Below the pieces are notes generated by a model. That model was given only the letters and a program-made list of their open reading frames with translations, was not told the DNA's origin and made no database searches. The position numbers and the translations under genes are program-made. A stretch of DNA of 8,087 nucleotides from an uncultured Bacteroidia bacterium (GTDB lineage: Bacteria; Bacteroidota; Bacteroidia; Bacteroidales; UBA932), in assembly GCA_902795785.1 (NCBI GenBank), contig CADBMK010000184.1:1-8087 (forward strand). The letters are read 5' to 3'. Below, in pieces: positions 1 through 6,013 of this stretch. Numbering within the stretch: the first letter of the stretch is position 1; the number at the start of each line of letters is the position of its first letter.

Positions 1-546
1 CTGATGAACCTGCTGGCCAAATCTGACGTTTTTGCCGAGAACAAGCTTTTCGCCACCCTTGACACCACCGTCAGAAAGGTAGTGATAGAGAATGTTCCTT
101 TCCTTCTGAGCGATACCGTAGGTTTCATCAGAAAACTCCCTACACAGCTTGTAGAGGCCTTCAAGAGCACACTTGATGAGGTACGTGAGGCTGATATTCT
201 GGTTCACGTAGTGGATGTCTCACACCCTGATTTTGAGGAGCAGATGGAAGTTGTCGAGCAGACCCTCAAGGACATCGGCGCCAATGAAAAACCTGTGTTC
301 GTCATCTTCAACAAGGTTGACAACTACAAGTCCGTTGAATACGACGAGTTCAGCCTTGAGCCTAAAGGCCCTGAGCATGTCACCCTTGACGAGCTTAAGA
401 ACAGCTGGATTGCCAAGGAGAAAACCCCTTGCATCTTCATCTCGGCAAAGGAGAAGATAGGAATAGACAAACTCCGCAACGACCTTTACAAGATGGTTGC
501 GGAGATTCATGCCGGAAGATATCCTTTCGATAATTTCCTCTGGTAA
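1..546 (+). CDS. hflX: GTPase HflX, C-terminal part (5' end outside window)
   Basis: This is the 3' part of the gene for HflX, a GTPase of the Obg-HflX group. The family binds the 50S ribosomal subunit and splits or rescues stalled ribosomes under stress. The frame is open from base 1, so the true start lies upstream, and 181 codons are visible. The N-terminal HflX domain and the P-loop are missing; the first residues LMNLLAKSD directly follow where the P-loop would be. Visible motifs, counted from the first codon, are switch I FATLDTTVRK (17-26), G3 DTVGF (38-42), G4 NKVD (104-107) and G5 ISAK (147-150). The tail RYPFDNFLW is typical of Bacteroidetes HflX. It converges with sdhB across a shared terminator. 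The identification is secure; the ribosome role is family knowledge. Confidence 0.95.
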   Translation: MMNLLAKSDVFAENKLFATLDTTVRKVVIENVPFLLSDTVGFIRKLPTQLVEAFKSTLDEVREADILVHVVDVSHPDFEEQMEVVEQTLKDIGANEKPVFVIFNKVDNYKSVEYDEFSLEPKGPEHVTLDELKNSWIAKEKTPCIFISAKEKIGIDKLRNDLYKMVAEIHAGRYPFDNFLW

Positions 547-547
547 T

Positions 548-582
548 AAAAAAGCAGGCCTTGAAAAAGACCTGCTTTTTTT
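548..582. terminator. Bidirectional intrinsic terminator between hflX and sdhB
   Basis: AGCAGG (553-558) pairs with CCTGCT (571-576). After one C-A mismatch, CTT (560-562) pairs with AAG (567-569) and closes a GAAA tetraloop. An A-run (548-553) precedes the stem and a T-run (576-582) follows it, so it works as a rho-independent terminator on both strands. It sits in the 53-nt gap between the convergent stops of hflX and sdhB. Confidence 0.9.
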
Positions 583-599
583 GAATATGTGAGATTAAA

Positions 600-1379
600 T
601 TACTCTGAGAACTTAGCTGAGAGGAACTCTCTGTTAAGACGGGCGATGTGAGCAACAGAGATGCCCTTAGGGCATTCCATTTCACAAGCTCTGGTGTTGG
701 TACAGTTACCGAAGCCGAGTTCGTCCATCTTTGCAACCATTGCCTTTGCACGGCGTGCAGCCTCAGGACGGCCCTGAGGAAGAAGGGCGAGGGAGCTGAC
801 TCTTGCACCTACGAAGAGCATAGCTGAACCGTTCTTACAAGTTGCAACACAGGCACCGCAACCTACGCAGGCTGCTGCGTCCATGCTTTCCTCAGCCTTA
901 TCGTGAGGAATGAGGATGTTGTTGGCATCCTGAGCAGAACCGGTACGTACTGAGATGAATCCACCGGCCTGGAGGATCTTATCGAATGCTGTACGGTCAA
1001 CTACGAGGTCCTTGATTACAGGGAAAGCTGCACTTCTCCAAGGCTCTACGGTAATGGTGGCGCCATCCTTGAAATGACGCATGAAGAGCTGACAGGTGGT
1101 GACGTGGTCGTCTGGACCATGTGCACGTCCGTCGATGAAAAGTGAGCAGGCACCGCAGATACCCTCACGGCAGTCGTGGTCGAATGAAACAGGGCCGCTG
1201 CTCTTGCAGCCTCTTTCTACTGCTACAGGATCATTGCCCTCTCTGATGAGCTGCTCGTTGAGAATATCAAGCATCTCGAGGAAAGAAGCATCTTCTTCGA
1301 TACCTGAAATATGATAGGTCTCGAAATGTCCCTTATCCTTGGCGTTCTTCTGACGCCATATCTTTAAATTGAAATCCAT
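600..1379 (-). CDS. sdhB: Succinate dehydrogenase / fumarate reductase iron-sulfur subunit
   Basis: The 259-aa iron-sulfur subunit of complex II (SdhB, or FrdB if it works as fumarate reductase). It carries electrons between the flavoprotein and the membrane quinone site. The N-terminal ferredoxin-like domain holds the 2Fe-2S ligands C70, C75, C78 and C96; the C78-C96 loop is long, as in other Bacteroidetes. The C-terminal domain has C171, C174, C177 and C236 for 4Fe-4S, and C181, C226 and C232 for 3Fe-4S, so all three clusters look intact. By recall of Bacteroides homologues there is a short extra segment at about residues 53-64 that includes C58. The start is set by an AAGGAG directly before the ATG and by the usual family N-terminus. 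It lies 6 nt after sdhA in the same transcript. The direction of catalysis cannot be told from sequence; in anaerobic Bacteroidales fumarate reduction is the likely one. Confidence 0.95.
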   Translation of the reverse strand: MDFNLKIWRQKNAKDKGHFETYHISGIEEDASFLEMLDILNEQLIREGNDPVAVERGCKSSGPVSFDHDCREGICGACSLFIDGRAHGPDDHVTTCQLFMRHFKDGATITVEPWRSAAFPVIKDLVVDRTAFDKILQAGGFISVRTGSAQDANNILIPHDKAEESMDAAACVGCGACVATCKNGSAMLFVGARVSSLALLPQGRPEAARRAKAMVAKMDELGFGNCTNTRACEMECPKGISVAHIARLNREFLSAKFSE

Positions 1380-1385
1380 CTCCTT
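1380..1385 (-). promoter_or_regulatory. Shine-Dalgarno-like AAGGAG abutting the sdhB start
   Basis: On the minus strand the sdhA stop TAA (1388-1386) is followed at once by AAGGAG and then by the sdhB ATG (1379-1377). It is the only near-canonical Shine-Dalgarno I see before a gene here. The zero spacing is too short for a standard site, so translation may rely on coupling to sdhA instead. Confidence 0.4.
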
Positions 1386-3332
1386 TTAGTCTTTGTAGTT
1401 TCTGGTCTTAACCTCGATAAATTCATACTTGAGCGGCTCCTTGTGGAGTTCAGGCTCAGCCTGCTCTCCCTTGTACTCCCAGGCAGATACATACATGAAG
1501 TTCTTGTCATCACGCTTAGCCTCACCTTCCTCGGTCTGGCTTTCAATACGGAAATGACCACCGCAAGACTCTGTTCTGTTAAGGGCGTCACGAGCCATAA
1601 GTTTGCCGATTTCGAAGAAGTCTTCCAGACGGAGAGCCTTCTCAAGTTCCTGGTTGAACTCATACTGTGAACCAGGGACGCAAACGTTCTTGTAGAATTC
1701 TTCCTTGAGCTCGTCAATCTTCTTGAGGGCAGTCTTAAGACCTTCCTCATCGCGGGCCATACCTACGTACTCCCACATGATGTTACCGAGCTTCTTGTGA
1801 AGTGAATCAACGGTATCCTTACCCTTGATTGCGAAGAGGTCGTCGATACGCTTCTGAACTGCCTTCTCAGCCTCGTCGAACTCAGGAGCGTTGATGTCTG
1901 TCTTAGGCTCTGAGAACTTGTGTGAAAGGTAGTCTGCAATCGTGACAGGGAGGATGAAGTAACCGTCAGCAAGACCCTGCATGAGGGCTGATGCACCAAG
2001 ACGGTTTCCACCGTGATCTGAGAAGTTAGCCTCACCGATAGCGTAGAGGCCAGGAACTGTTGTCTGAAGATCGTAGTCAACCCAGATACCACCCATTGTG
2101 TAGTGGATAGCAGGATAGATCATCATTGGCTCTTCCCAAGGGCTTGAGTTTGTGATCTTCTGATACATATCGAAGAGGTTGCCATAACGCTCTGCCACTC
2201 TCTGGTGACCAAGGCGCTGGATAGCCTCGCTGAAGTCAAGGAACACTGCCTTTCCTGTCTCGTTTACACCGAAGCCTGCGTCACAACGCTCCTTAGCCGC
2301 ACGTGAAGCCACGTCACGAGGAACGAGGTTACCGAATGCAGGGTAACGGCGCTCGAGATAGTAATCTCTATCCTCCTCAGGAATCTGTGAAGCCTTGATC
2401 TCATGCTTACGGAGCTTGAGAACGTCTTCCATCTTCTTAGGAACCCAGATACGACCGTCGTTACGGAGTGACTCTGACATAAGGGTCAGCTTGCACTGCT
2501 GGTCTCCATGTACAGGAATACATGTAGGGTGGATCTGAGCGAATGCAGGGTTAGCGAAATAAGCACCCTTCTTGTAGCACTGAACTGCAGCTGAACCGTT
2601 GCTGTTCATGGCGTTGGTAGAAAGGAAGTATGTGTTGCCGTAACCACCTGTAGCGATTACGACTGCGTGAGCTCCGAATCTCTCGAGTTTACCGGTAACA
2701 AGGTTGCGGGCGATGATACCCTTAGCCTGACCGTTGATGAGAACGAGGTCGAGCATCTCATAACGAGGATAACTCTTTACAGTACCTGCGGCAATCTGAC
2801 GGTTGAGGGCTGCATAAGCTCCGAGAAGAAGCTGCTGGCCGGTTTGTCCGCGGGCATAGAATGTACGGCTTACCTGTACACCACCGAATGAACGGTTTGC
2901 AAGGTATCCGCCGTATTCACGGGCGAATGGAACACCCTGTGCAACGCACTGGTCAATGATTGCTGCGCTGACTTCGGCAAGACGGTAAACGTTTGCCTCA
3001 CGTGCACGGTAGTCACCACCCTTGATTGTATCATAGAAAAGACGATACACAGAGTCATTATCGTTCTGATAATTCTTGGCAGCGTTGATACCTCCCTGAG
3101 CGGCGATTGAGTGAGCACGACGAGGAGAGTCACTGATACAGAATACTTTGACATTGTAGCCAAGTTCACCGAGGGTAGCAGCTGCAGATGCGCCGCCAAG
3201 TCCGGTACCTACTACGATGATTTCGAGTTTTCTTCTGTTGTTTGGACTGACAAGATGAATTTCTGACTTACGCTTGGTCCATTTTTCGGCAAGAGGTCCG
3301 TCAGGAATCTTTGAGATTAATTTATCGGCCAT
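1386..3332 (-). CDS. sdhA: Succinate dehydrogenase / fumarate reductase flavoprotein subunit
   Basis: The 648-aa catalytic flavoprotein of complex II, which interconverts succinate and fumarate using FAD. The length fits the long SdhA/FrdA form found in Bacteroidetes and relatives. The FAD-binding Rossmann motif VVGTGLGG is at 40-47. H74 in RRAHSIAAQGG is the expected covalent FAD attachment site. QIHPT (266-270), the PRD segment with the predicted catalytic R339, H410 in HYTMGG, and R444 in HGGNRLGAS complete the dicarboxylate site. No residue expected for activity is missing. The first ATG follows an A/T-rich leader with no Shine-Dalgarno, as is usual in this phylum. sdhB follows after 6 nt. 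The membrane cytochrome b gene that normally precedes sdhA is not here: upstream lies an unrelated hydrolase gene in the same orientation. Whether it acts mainly as dehydrogenase or fumarate reductase is open. Confidence 0.96.
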   Translation of the reverse strand: MADKLISKIPDGPLAEKWTKRKSEIHLVSPNNRRKLEIIVVGTGLGGASAAATLGELGYNVKVFCISDSPRRAHSIAAQGGINAAKNYQNDNDSVYRLFYDTIKGGDYRAREANVYRLAEVSAAIIDQCVAQGVPFAREYGGYLANRSFGGVQVSRTFYARGQTGQQLLLGAYAALNRQIAAGTVKSYPRYEMLDLVLINGQAKGIIARNLVTGKLERFGAHAVVIATGGYGNTYFLSTNAMNSNGSAAVQCYKKGAYFANPAFAQIHPTCIPVHGDQQCKLTLMSESLRNDGRIWVPKKMEDVLKLRKHEIKASQIPEEDRDYYLERRYPAFGNLVPRDVASRAAKERCDAGFGVNETGKAVFLDFSEAIQRLGHQRVAERYGNLFDMYQKITNSSPWEEPMMIYPAIHYTMGGIWVDYDLQTTVPGLYAIGEANFSDHGGNRLGASALMQGLADGYFILPVTIADYLSHKFSEPKTDINAPEFDEAEKAVQKRIDDLFAIKGKDTVDSLHKKLGNIMWEYVGMARDEEGLKTALKKIDELKEEFYKNVCVPGSQYEFNQELEKALRLEDFFEIGKLMARDALNRTESCGGHFRIESQTEEGEAKRDDKNFMYVSAWEYKGEQAEPELHKEPLKYEFIEVKTRNYKD

Positions 3333-3387
3333 TGTTTATTTTTTATAAAATATTGTTCCTTAATCGGTATTATATCCTATGAGATTG

Positions 3388-3418
3388 CAATTTTAGTCAT
3401 TTTTAAGCAAATGACCAA
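3388..3418 (-). promoter_or_regulatory. Candidate Bacteroides-type promoter of sdhAB
   Basis: Reading the minus strand, TTG (3418-3416) is followed after 20 nt by TAAAATTG (3395-3388). The latter matches the Bacteroides -7 consensus TAnnTTTG at all but one fixed base, and the spacing suits a -33/-7 pair. Transcription would begin near 3382, giving an A/T-rich leader of about 50 nt before the sdhA ATG. It overlaps an inverted repeat. Called by eye only. Confidence 0.4.
3393..3418. repeat. Inverted repeat (10-bp arms) between the hydrolase gene and sdhA
   Basis: On the minus strand TTGGTCATTT (3418-3409) can pair with AAATGACTAA (3402-3393) around the loop GCTTAA, with one G-T wobble. No good T-run follows on the minus strand, so it is a weak candidate terminator for the gene ending at 3423. 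It lies on the predicted sdhA promoter, so it could instead be an operator for a dimeric regulator. The sequence shows the symmetry; the role is inference. Confidence 0.5.
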
Positions 3419-3422
3419 TTTA

Positions 3423-4685
3423 TTATTTAATATAAGTATCAAACTCCTTTCTGTATGTTTTTAACCATTCACCCTGGTCAGAAACATATTTAGAATAGAA
3501 TTTCTCATCGGATATCTTTCCTGAAACCCAGTTCGAATAGTATTTGTCAAAGGACTTTACTATATCATTTTCAGCTTCTTTACAGCAATCAAGAAGTGAA
3601 GGCCTGCCGTTGATTCCCTTAAGGACGGCGTCTATCCTTACATAATGCTTTCCATTGCTGAGAGTATCAGGAAAAATGTTTTTCATCTTGATATTCATTG
3701 CAATGTCACAAAGAAGCGAATGATTCTTGCCGGTAGATTTAACATACTCAGGAAGCCTGTCTGAATCACATACCATAAGAGGAAGGGTGACTACTGCGGC
3801 AGGATAGCCAAGCGTGGTCCACATAACGGTGTGAAGCGGATTTTCACCTTTTTTCACTCCGTCCATCGATATTACGGCTGAGGTTATCCTTCTTGGAATG
3901 AAATCCTGATCAACGGCCGTTCCGTTGAATGCTCCGGATTCAGCCATCCTGTCATAATTTTTGTTGTAATCCACGCCGAGGACCTCATGACGGTATGACC
4001 TGGACATATTGTTCACAAGCCACATGGCATCTATGTCCATACGTCCGTCAACAGCCGTTTTCCAGAGATCGTCCATAATGGCTGATGCGGTAAGATATCT
4101 TTCATATCCCTGATAATCCTCACGTCTTCCGCACTCTGAAAAATTTGTCTGTACACGGTATCCTCTCGGAGCCACTGCCGGATCATTGACATCATACTTC
4201 ACCCACCTGGTGTTGTTCACCTCATAATAGGCGGCTCCACCCTCGGCGTCAATAACTCCGAAATTGGTTTCCACGCCCATTGGACGGGGATATTCATCGA
4301 GGAATTTCTCAAAATCCGATATAGTTGCGCAGACTCCCAGAGCCTTGTACATAAGCACGCCCTCATTGTCCATCTTGCTGTCAGGGACATCATCGTCCTT
4401 GATGTTGTAGGAAGCAGTATTAATTATACAGAAACCTGCTTCATTTGTTCCTCCCCATTCTTCAGTGGTTGTCTTTGAAGCGTTTTCAAGACCAATGAAA
4501 GAATATTTCTCACCCTTTTTCCAGTTTACCCTGTTGTTGAGGTTACCTGTGTCCCTGTTCTTAAAGATAACGGGACGTCCTGATTTGGTGGCCTTACCGG
4601 ACACAATTACTGAAGTACACGAAATTGAAGGAATGCAAACGAGTATTCCACAAATCGTGAAAATGAAGGATAGGATCTTTTTCAT
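3423..4685 (-). CDS. Secreted N-terminal-cysteine (Ntn) amide hydrolase, C45/C69/choloylglycine hydrolase-like
   Basis: A 420-aa protein with an N-terminal signal peptide: a KK charge, a hydrophobic core to about residue 18, then PSIS. C23 follows directly. The mature start CTSVIVSGKATKSGRPVIFK, then NRD at 43-45, resembles Ntn-type cysteine hydrolases of linear amide bonds (peptidases C45/C69 and bile-salt/penicillin-acylase-like enzymes). In these the first cysteine after processing is the nucleophile and its free amino group takes part in catalysis. Other family-like segments are WGGTNEAGFCIINT (77-90), QTNFSECGRR (179-188, with N181 as a candidate oxyanion residue), PRRITSAVISMDG (264-276) and WTTLGYPAAVV (289-299). 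The substrate cannot be told: small peptides, acyl-amino acids or bile-salt-like amides are all possible. It starts 3 nt after the ruvB stop, so it is probably co-transcribed and coupled. A lipoprotein reading of C23 is less likely. Confidence 0.75.
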   Translation of the reverse strand: MKKILSFIFTICGILVCIPSISCTSVIVSGKATKSGRPVIFKNRDTGNLNNRVNWKKGEKYSFIGLENASKTTTEEWGGTNEAGFCIINTASYNIKDDDVPDSKMDNEGVLMYKALGVCATISDFEKFLDEYPRPMGVETNFGVIDAEGGAAYYEVNNTRWVKYDVNDPAVAPRGYRVQTNFSECGRREDYQGYERYLTASAIMDDLWKTAVDGRMDIDAMWLVNNMSRSYRHEVLGVDYNKNYDRMAESGAFNGTAVDQDFIPRRITSAVISMDGVKKGENPLHTVMWTTLGYPAAVVTLPLMVCDSDRLPEYVKSTGKNHSLLCDIAMNIKMKNIFPDTLSNGKHYVRIDAVLKGINGRPSLLDCCKEAENDIVKSFDKYYSNWVSGKISDEKFYSKYVSDQGEWLKTYRKEFDTYIK

Positions 4686-4688
4686 CTG

Positions 4689-5738
4689 CTAAAACAATGA
4701 ACCCTGCTCTTCGTCAGGATTGAGGTTAACTTTATTCTTTACCAGCCACTCGTCAAGTCCGAGGTGCTTATATGCAAGTTCAGTTGCTATACGTCCTCTC
4801 TGGGTACGCAGGATGAAGCCTTCCTTGATGAGGAATGGCTCATATACTTCTTCAAACGTGCCCTGGTCCTCACTGATTGCGGTTGCAATAGTGCTTGCAC
4901 CCACAGGACCACCTTTGAAAGTGGTGATTATAGTCCTGAGAATCTTATTGTCTATGGAATCAAGACCTCTCTTGTCTATCTTGAGTTTATCAAGCGCAAA
5001 CTTTGCAATGGCAAGGTCTATATGGCCGTCACCCACAACCTGCGCAAAATCCCTTACTCTCTTGAGAAGGGCATTGGCGATACGTGGAGTACCACGGCTC
5101 CTCATTGCAATTTCATAAGATGCGTCTTCCTCTATTCCTATATTGAGAATAGAGGCGCTGCGCTTTACAATCTTGACAAGTTCGTCAGTGTCATAATACT
5201 CCAGGGCGCAGTTGATTCCGAATCTTTCCCTTAGAGGTGCTGTAAGAAGACCGCTTCTTGTGGTGGCACCGACAAGTGTGAAAGGATTGAGGGTGATCCT
5301 TACGCTTCTTGCGCCCGGACCCTTGTCAATCATAATGTCTATTACATAATCCTCCATTGCCGAATAGAGGTATTCCTCCACCTCGGCTGAAAGACGGTGT
5401 ATCTCATCAATGAAAAGGACGTCACCCTCCTCTAGTCCGGTCAGAAGGCCGGCGAGGTCTCCGGGCTTGTCAAGGACAGGACCGGAAGTAACTTTCAACC
5501 CCACGCCCATCTCGTTGGCAATAATATGTGCAAGCGTTGTCTTTCCAAGACCTGGAGGGCCGTGGAAGAGAACATGATCAAGGGCTTCACCCCTCATCTT
5601 GGCGGCTTTTACATAGATATTAAGGTTTGAGACTATCTCTTTCTGACCAGTGAAATCACTGAGTTCCTGCGGCCTTATAATTCCGTCTAAATCTTTATCT
5701 TTGCCTTCGTTTATGTCGTGTGGATCGAATTCGGACAT
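4689..5738 (-). CDS. ruvB: Holliday junction branch migration helicase RuvB
   Basis: The 349-aa AAA+ motor of RuvAB, which drives branch migration of Holliday junctions with RuvA. Visible features: the N-terminal RPQELSDFTGQ segment (22-32); Walker A GPPGLGKTT (60-68); Walker B VLFIDE (107-112) followed by IHRL; sensor I GATTRSG (157-163); the arginine-finger segment PLRERFG (168-174); sensor II SRGTPRIANALL (214-225). The winged-helix domain (about 270-325) carries GGPVG, TFEEVYEPFLI and RTQRGR. All core motifs are intact and the length is usual. The protein ends in QGSLF, which looks like a sliding-clamp-binding pentapeptide. The start ATG fits the family N-terminus and follows a short leader from a clear -7-like box. 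The gene is divergent from mfd, and a secreted hydrolase gene follows after 3 nt. Confidence 0.97.
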   Translation of the reverse strand: MSEFDPHDINEGKDKDLDGIIRPQELSDFTGQKEIVSNLNIYVKAAKMRGEALDHVLFHGPPGLGKTTLAHIIANEMGVGLKVTSGPVLDKPGDLAGLLTGLEEGDVLFIDEIHRLSAEVEEYLYSAMEDYVIDIMIDKGPGARSVRITLNPFTLVGATTRSGLLTAPLRERFGINCALEYYDTDELVKIVKRSASILNIGIEEDASYEIAMRSRGTPRIANALLKRVRDFAQVVGDGHIDLAIAKFALDKLKIDKRGLDSIDNKILRTIITTFKGGPVGASTIATAISEDQGTFEEVYEPFLIKEGFILRTQRGRIATELAYKHLGLDEWLVKNKVNLNPDEEQGSLF

Positions 5739-5758
5739 CTGTCAAGGTTTTATTCATA

Positions 5759-5766
5759 CAAATATA
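5759..5766 (-). promoter_or_regulatory. Bacteroides-type -7 element upstream of ruvB
   Basis: On the minus strand TATATTTG (5766-5759) matches TAnnTTTG at every fixed base. Transcription would start near 5752, leaving a leader of about 14 nt before the ruvB ATG. I see no convincing TTG -33 element at the right distance, so the call rests on the -7 box and its position. Confidence 0.5.
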
Positions 5767-5780
5767 GACTTTTTATTTTT

Positions 5781-5850
5781 AAGATTTGATAATGCTGTTA
5801 AAGCTGTTAAAAAGTTGATAACACATTTAAATAATTGATTGTCAAATCTT
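5781..5850. repeat. Spaced 9-bp inverted repeat in the ruvB-mfd gap
   Basis: AAGATTTGA (5781-5789) is the exact reverse complement of TCAAATCTT (5842-5850), 52 nt away. It encloses the first three DnaA-box-like copies and an A/T-rich stretch. In A/T-rich DNA a chance match of this size is possible, so the role is unknown. Confidence 0.45.
5794..5811 (+). repeat. Tandem 9-bp direct repeat GCTGTTAAA
   Basis: GCTGTTAAA occurs twice with no gap (5794-5802 and 5803-5811). Each copy contains TGTTAAA, a degenerate form of the TGTTGAWAAC motif found through this gap, and the second runs into a further copy at 5813-5822. Confidence 0.6.
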
Positions 5851-6013
5851 TATAAAATGGTTTTAATGTTGAAAACAGATAGGATTCCGGTGTGTGAAAG
5901 TTGTTGATAACTTTACGCGGAAAGAAATGAACTTTTTGGCTTCGGTTTTCAAACAGGTTATCAACAGTTTTTAACCGGGTTTTCAACATAAATTAAAATA
6001 CGATGTTGATAAG
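5796..6013. other. Array of DnaA-box-like 10-mers; candidate oriC or DnaA-regulated region
   Basis: The gap between divergent ruvB and mfd (5739-6002) has no convincing gene but holds a repeated motif near TGTTGAWAAC. Plus-strand copies: 5805-5814 (8/10), 5813-5822 (9/10), 5867-5876 (exact), 5902-5911 (exact) and 6004-6013 (9/10). Minus-strand copies: 5945-5954 (8/10), 5957-5966 (exact), 5967-5976 (8/10) and 5979-5988 (exact). The minus copies start at 12, 10 and 12 nt steps, about one helical turn. The first nine bases of the TGTTGATAAC form read TTATCAACA on the other strand, one mismatch from the DnaA box TTATCCACA. A/T-rich stretches (about 5749-5800 and 5821-5868) could serve for unwinding. 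The motifs are directly seen; the origin role is inference. Another DNA-binding protein or simple regulation of mfd/ruvB are alternatives. Confidence 0.5.

Noticed and set aside
437..808. A 123-codon minus-strand frame spanning the hflX end, the terminator and the sdhB end
   Set aside because: It runs through a strong bidirectional terminator and overlaps two well-supported genes in other frames.
3333..3422. A remnant of sdhC or a riboswitch between the hydrolase gene and sdhA
   Set aside because: No coding remnant with hydrophobic segments or heme-ligand histidines is visible, and beyond one simple hairpin there is no complex fold or known riboswitch pattern.
4617..4619. C23 of the hydrolase as a lipoprotein lipidation site
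   Set aside because: The residues before it (SIS) are a poor lipobox, and the sequence after it fits an Ntn cysteine nucleophile better; the option is not fully excluded.
4764..5234. A 156-codon plus-strand reading frame antisense to ruvB
   Set aside because: RuvB motifs are intact on the minus strand through this whole stretch; the opposite frame is a shadow.
5908..5915. TAACTTTA as a -7 element for mfd
   Set aside because: It misses the final conserved G, has no TTG at the right distance upstream, and coincides with a copy of the repeated motif.
5807..5989. A 60-codon minus-strand reading frame in the ruvB-mfd gap
   Set aside because: Its residues show no recognisable family, it lies wholly across the box array, and it has no promoter or start context; an A/T-rich chance frame is more likely.
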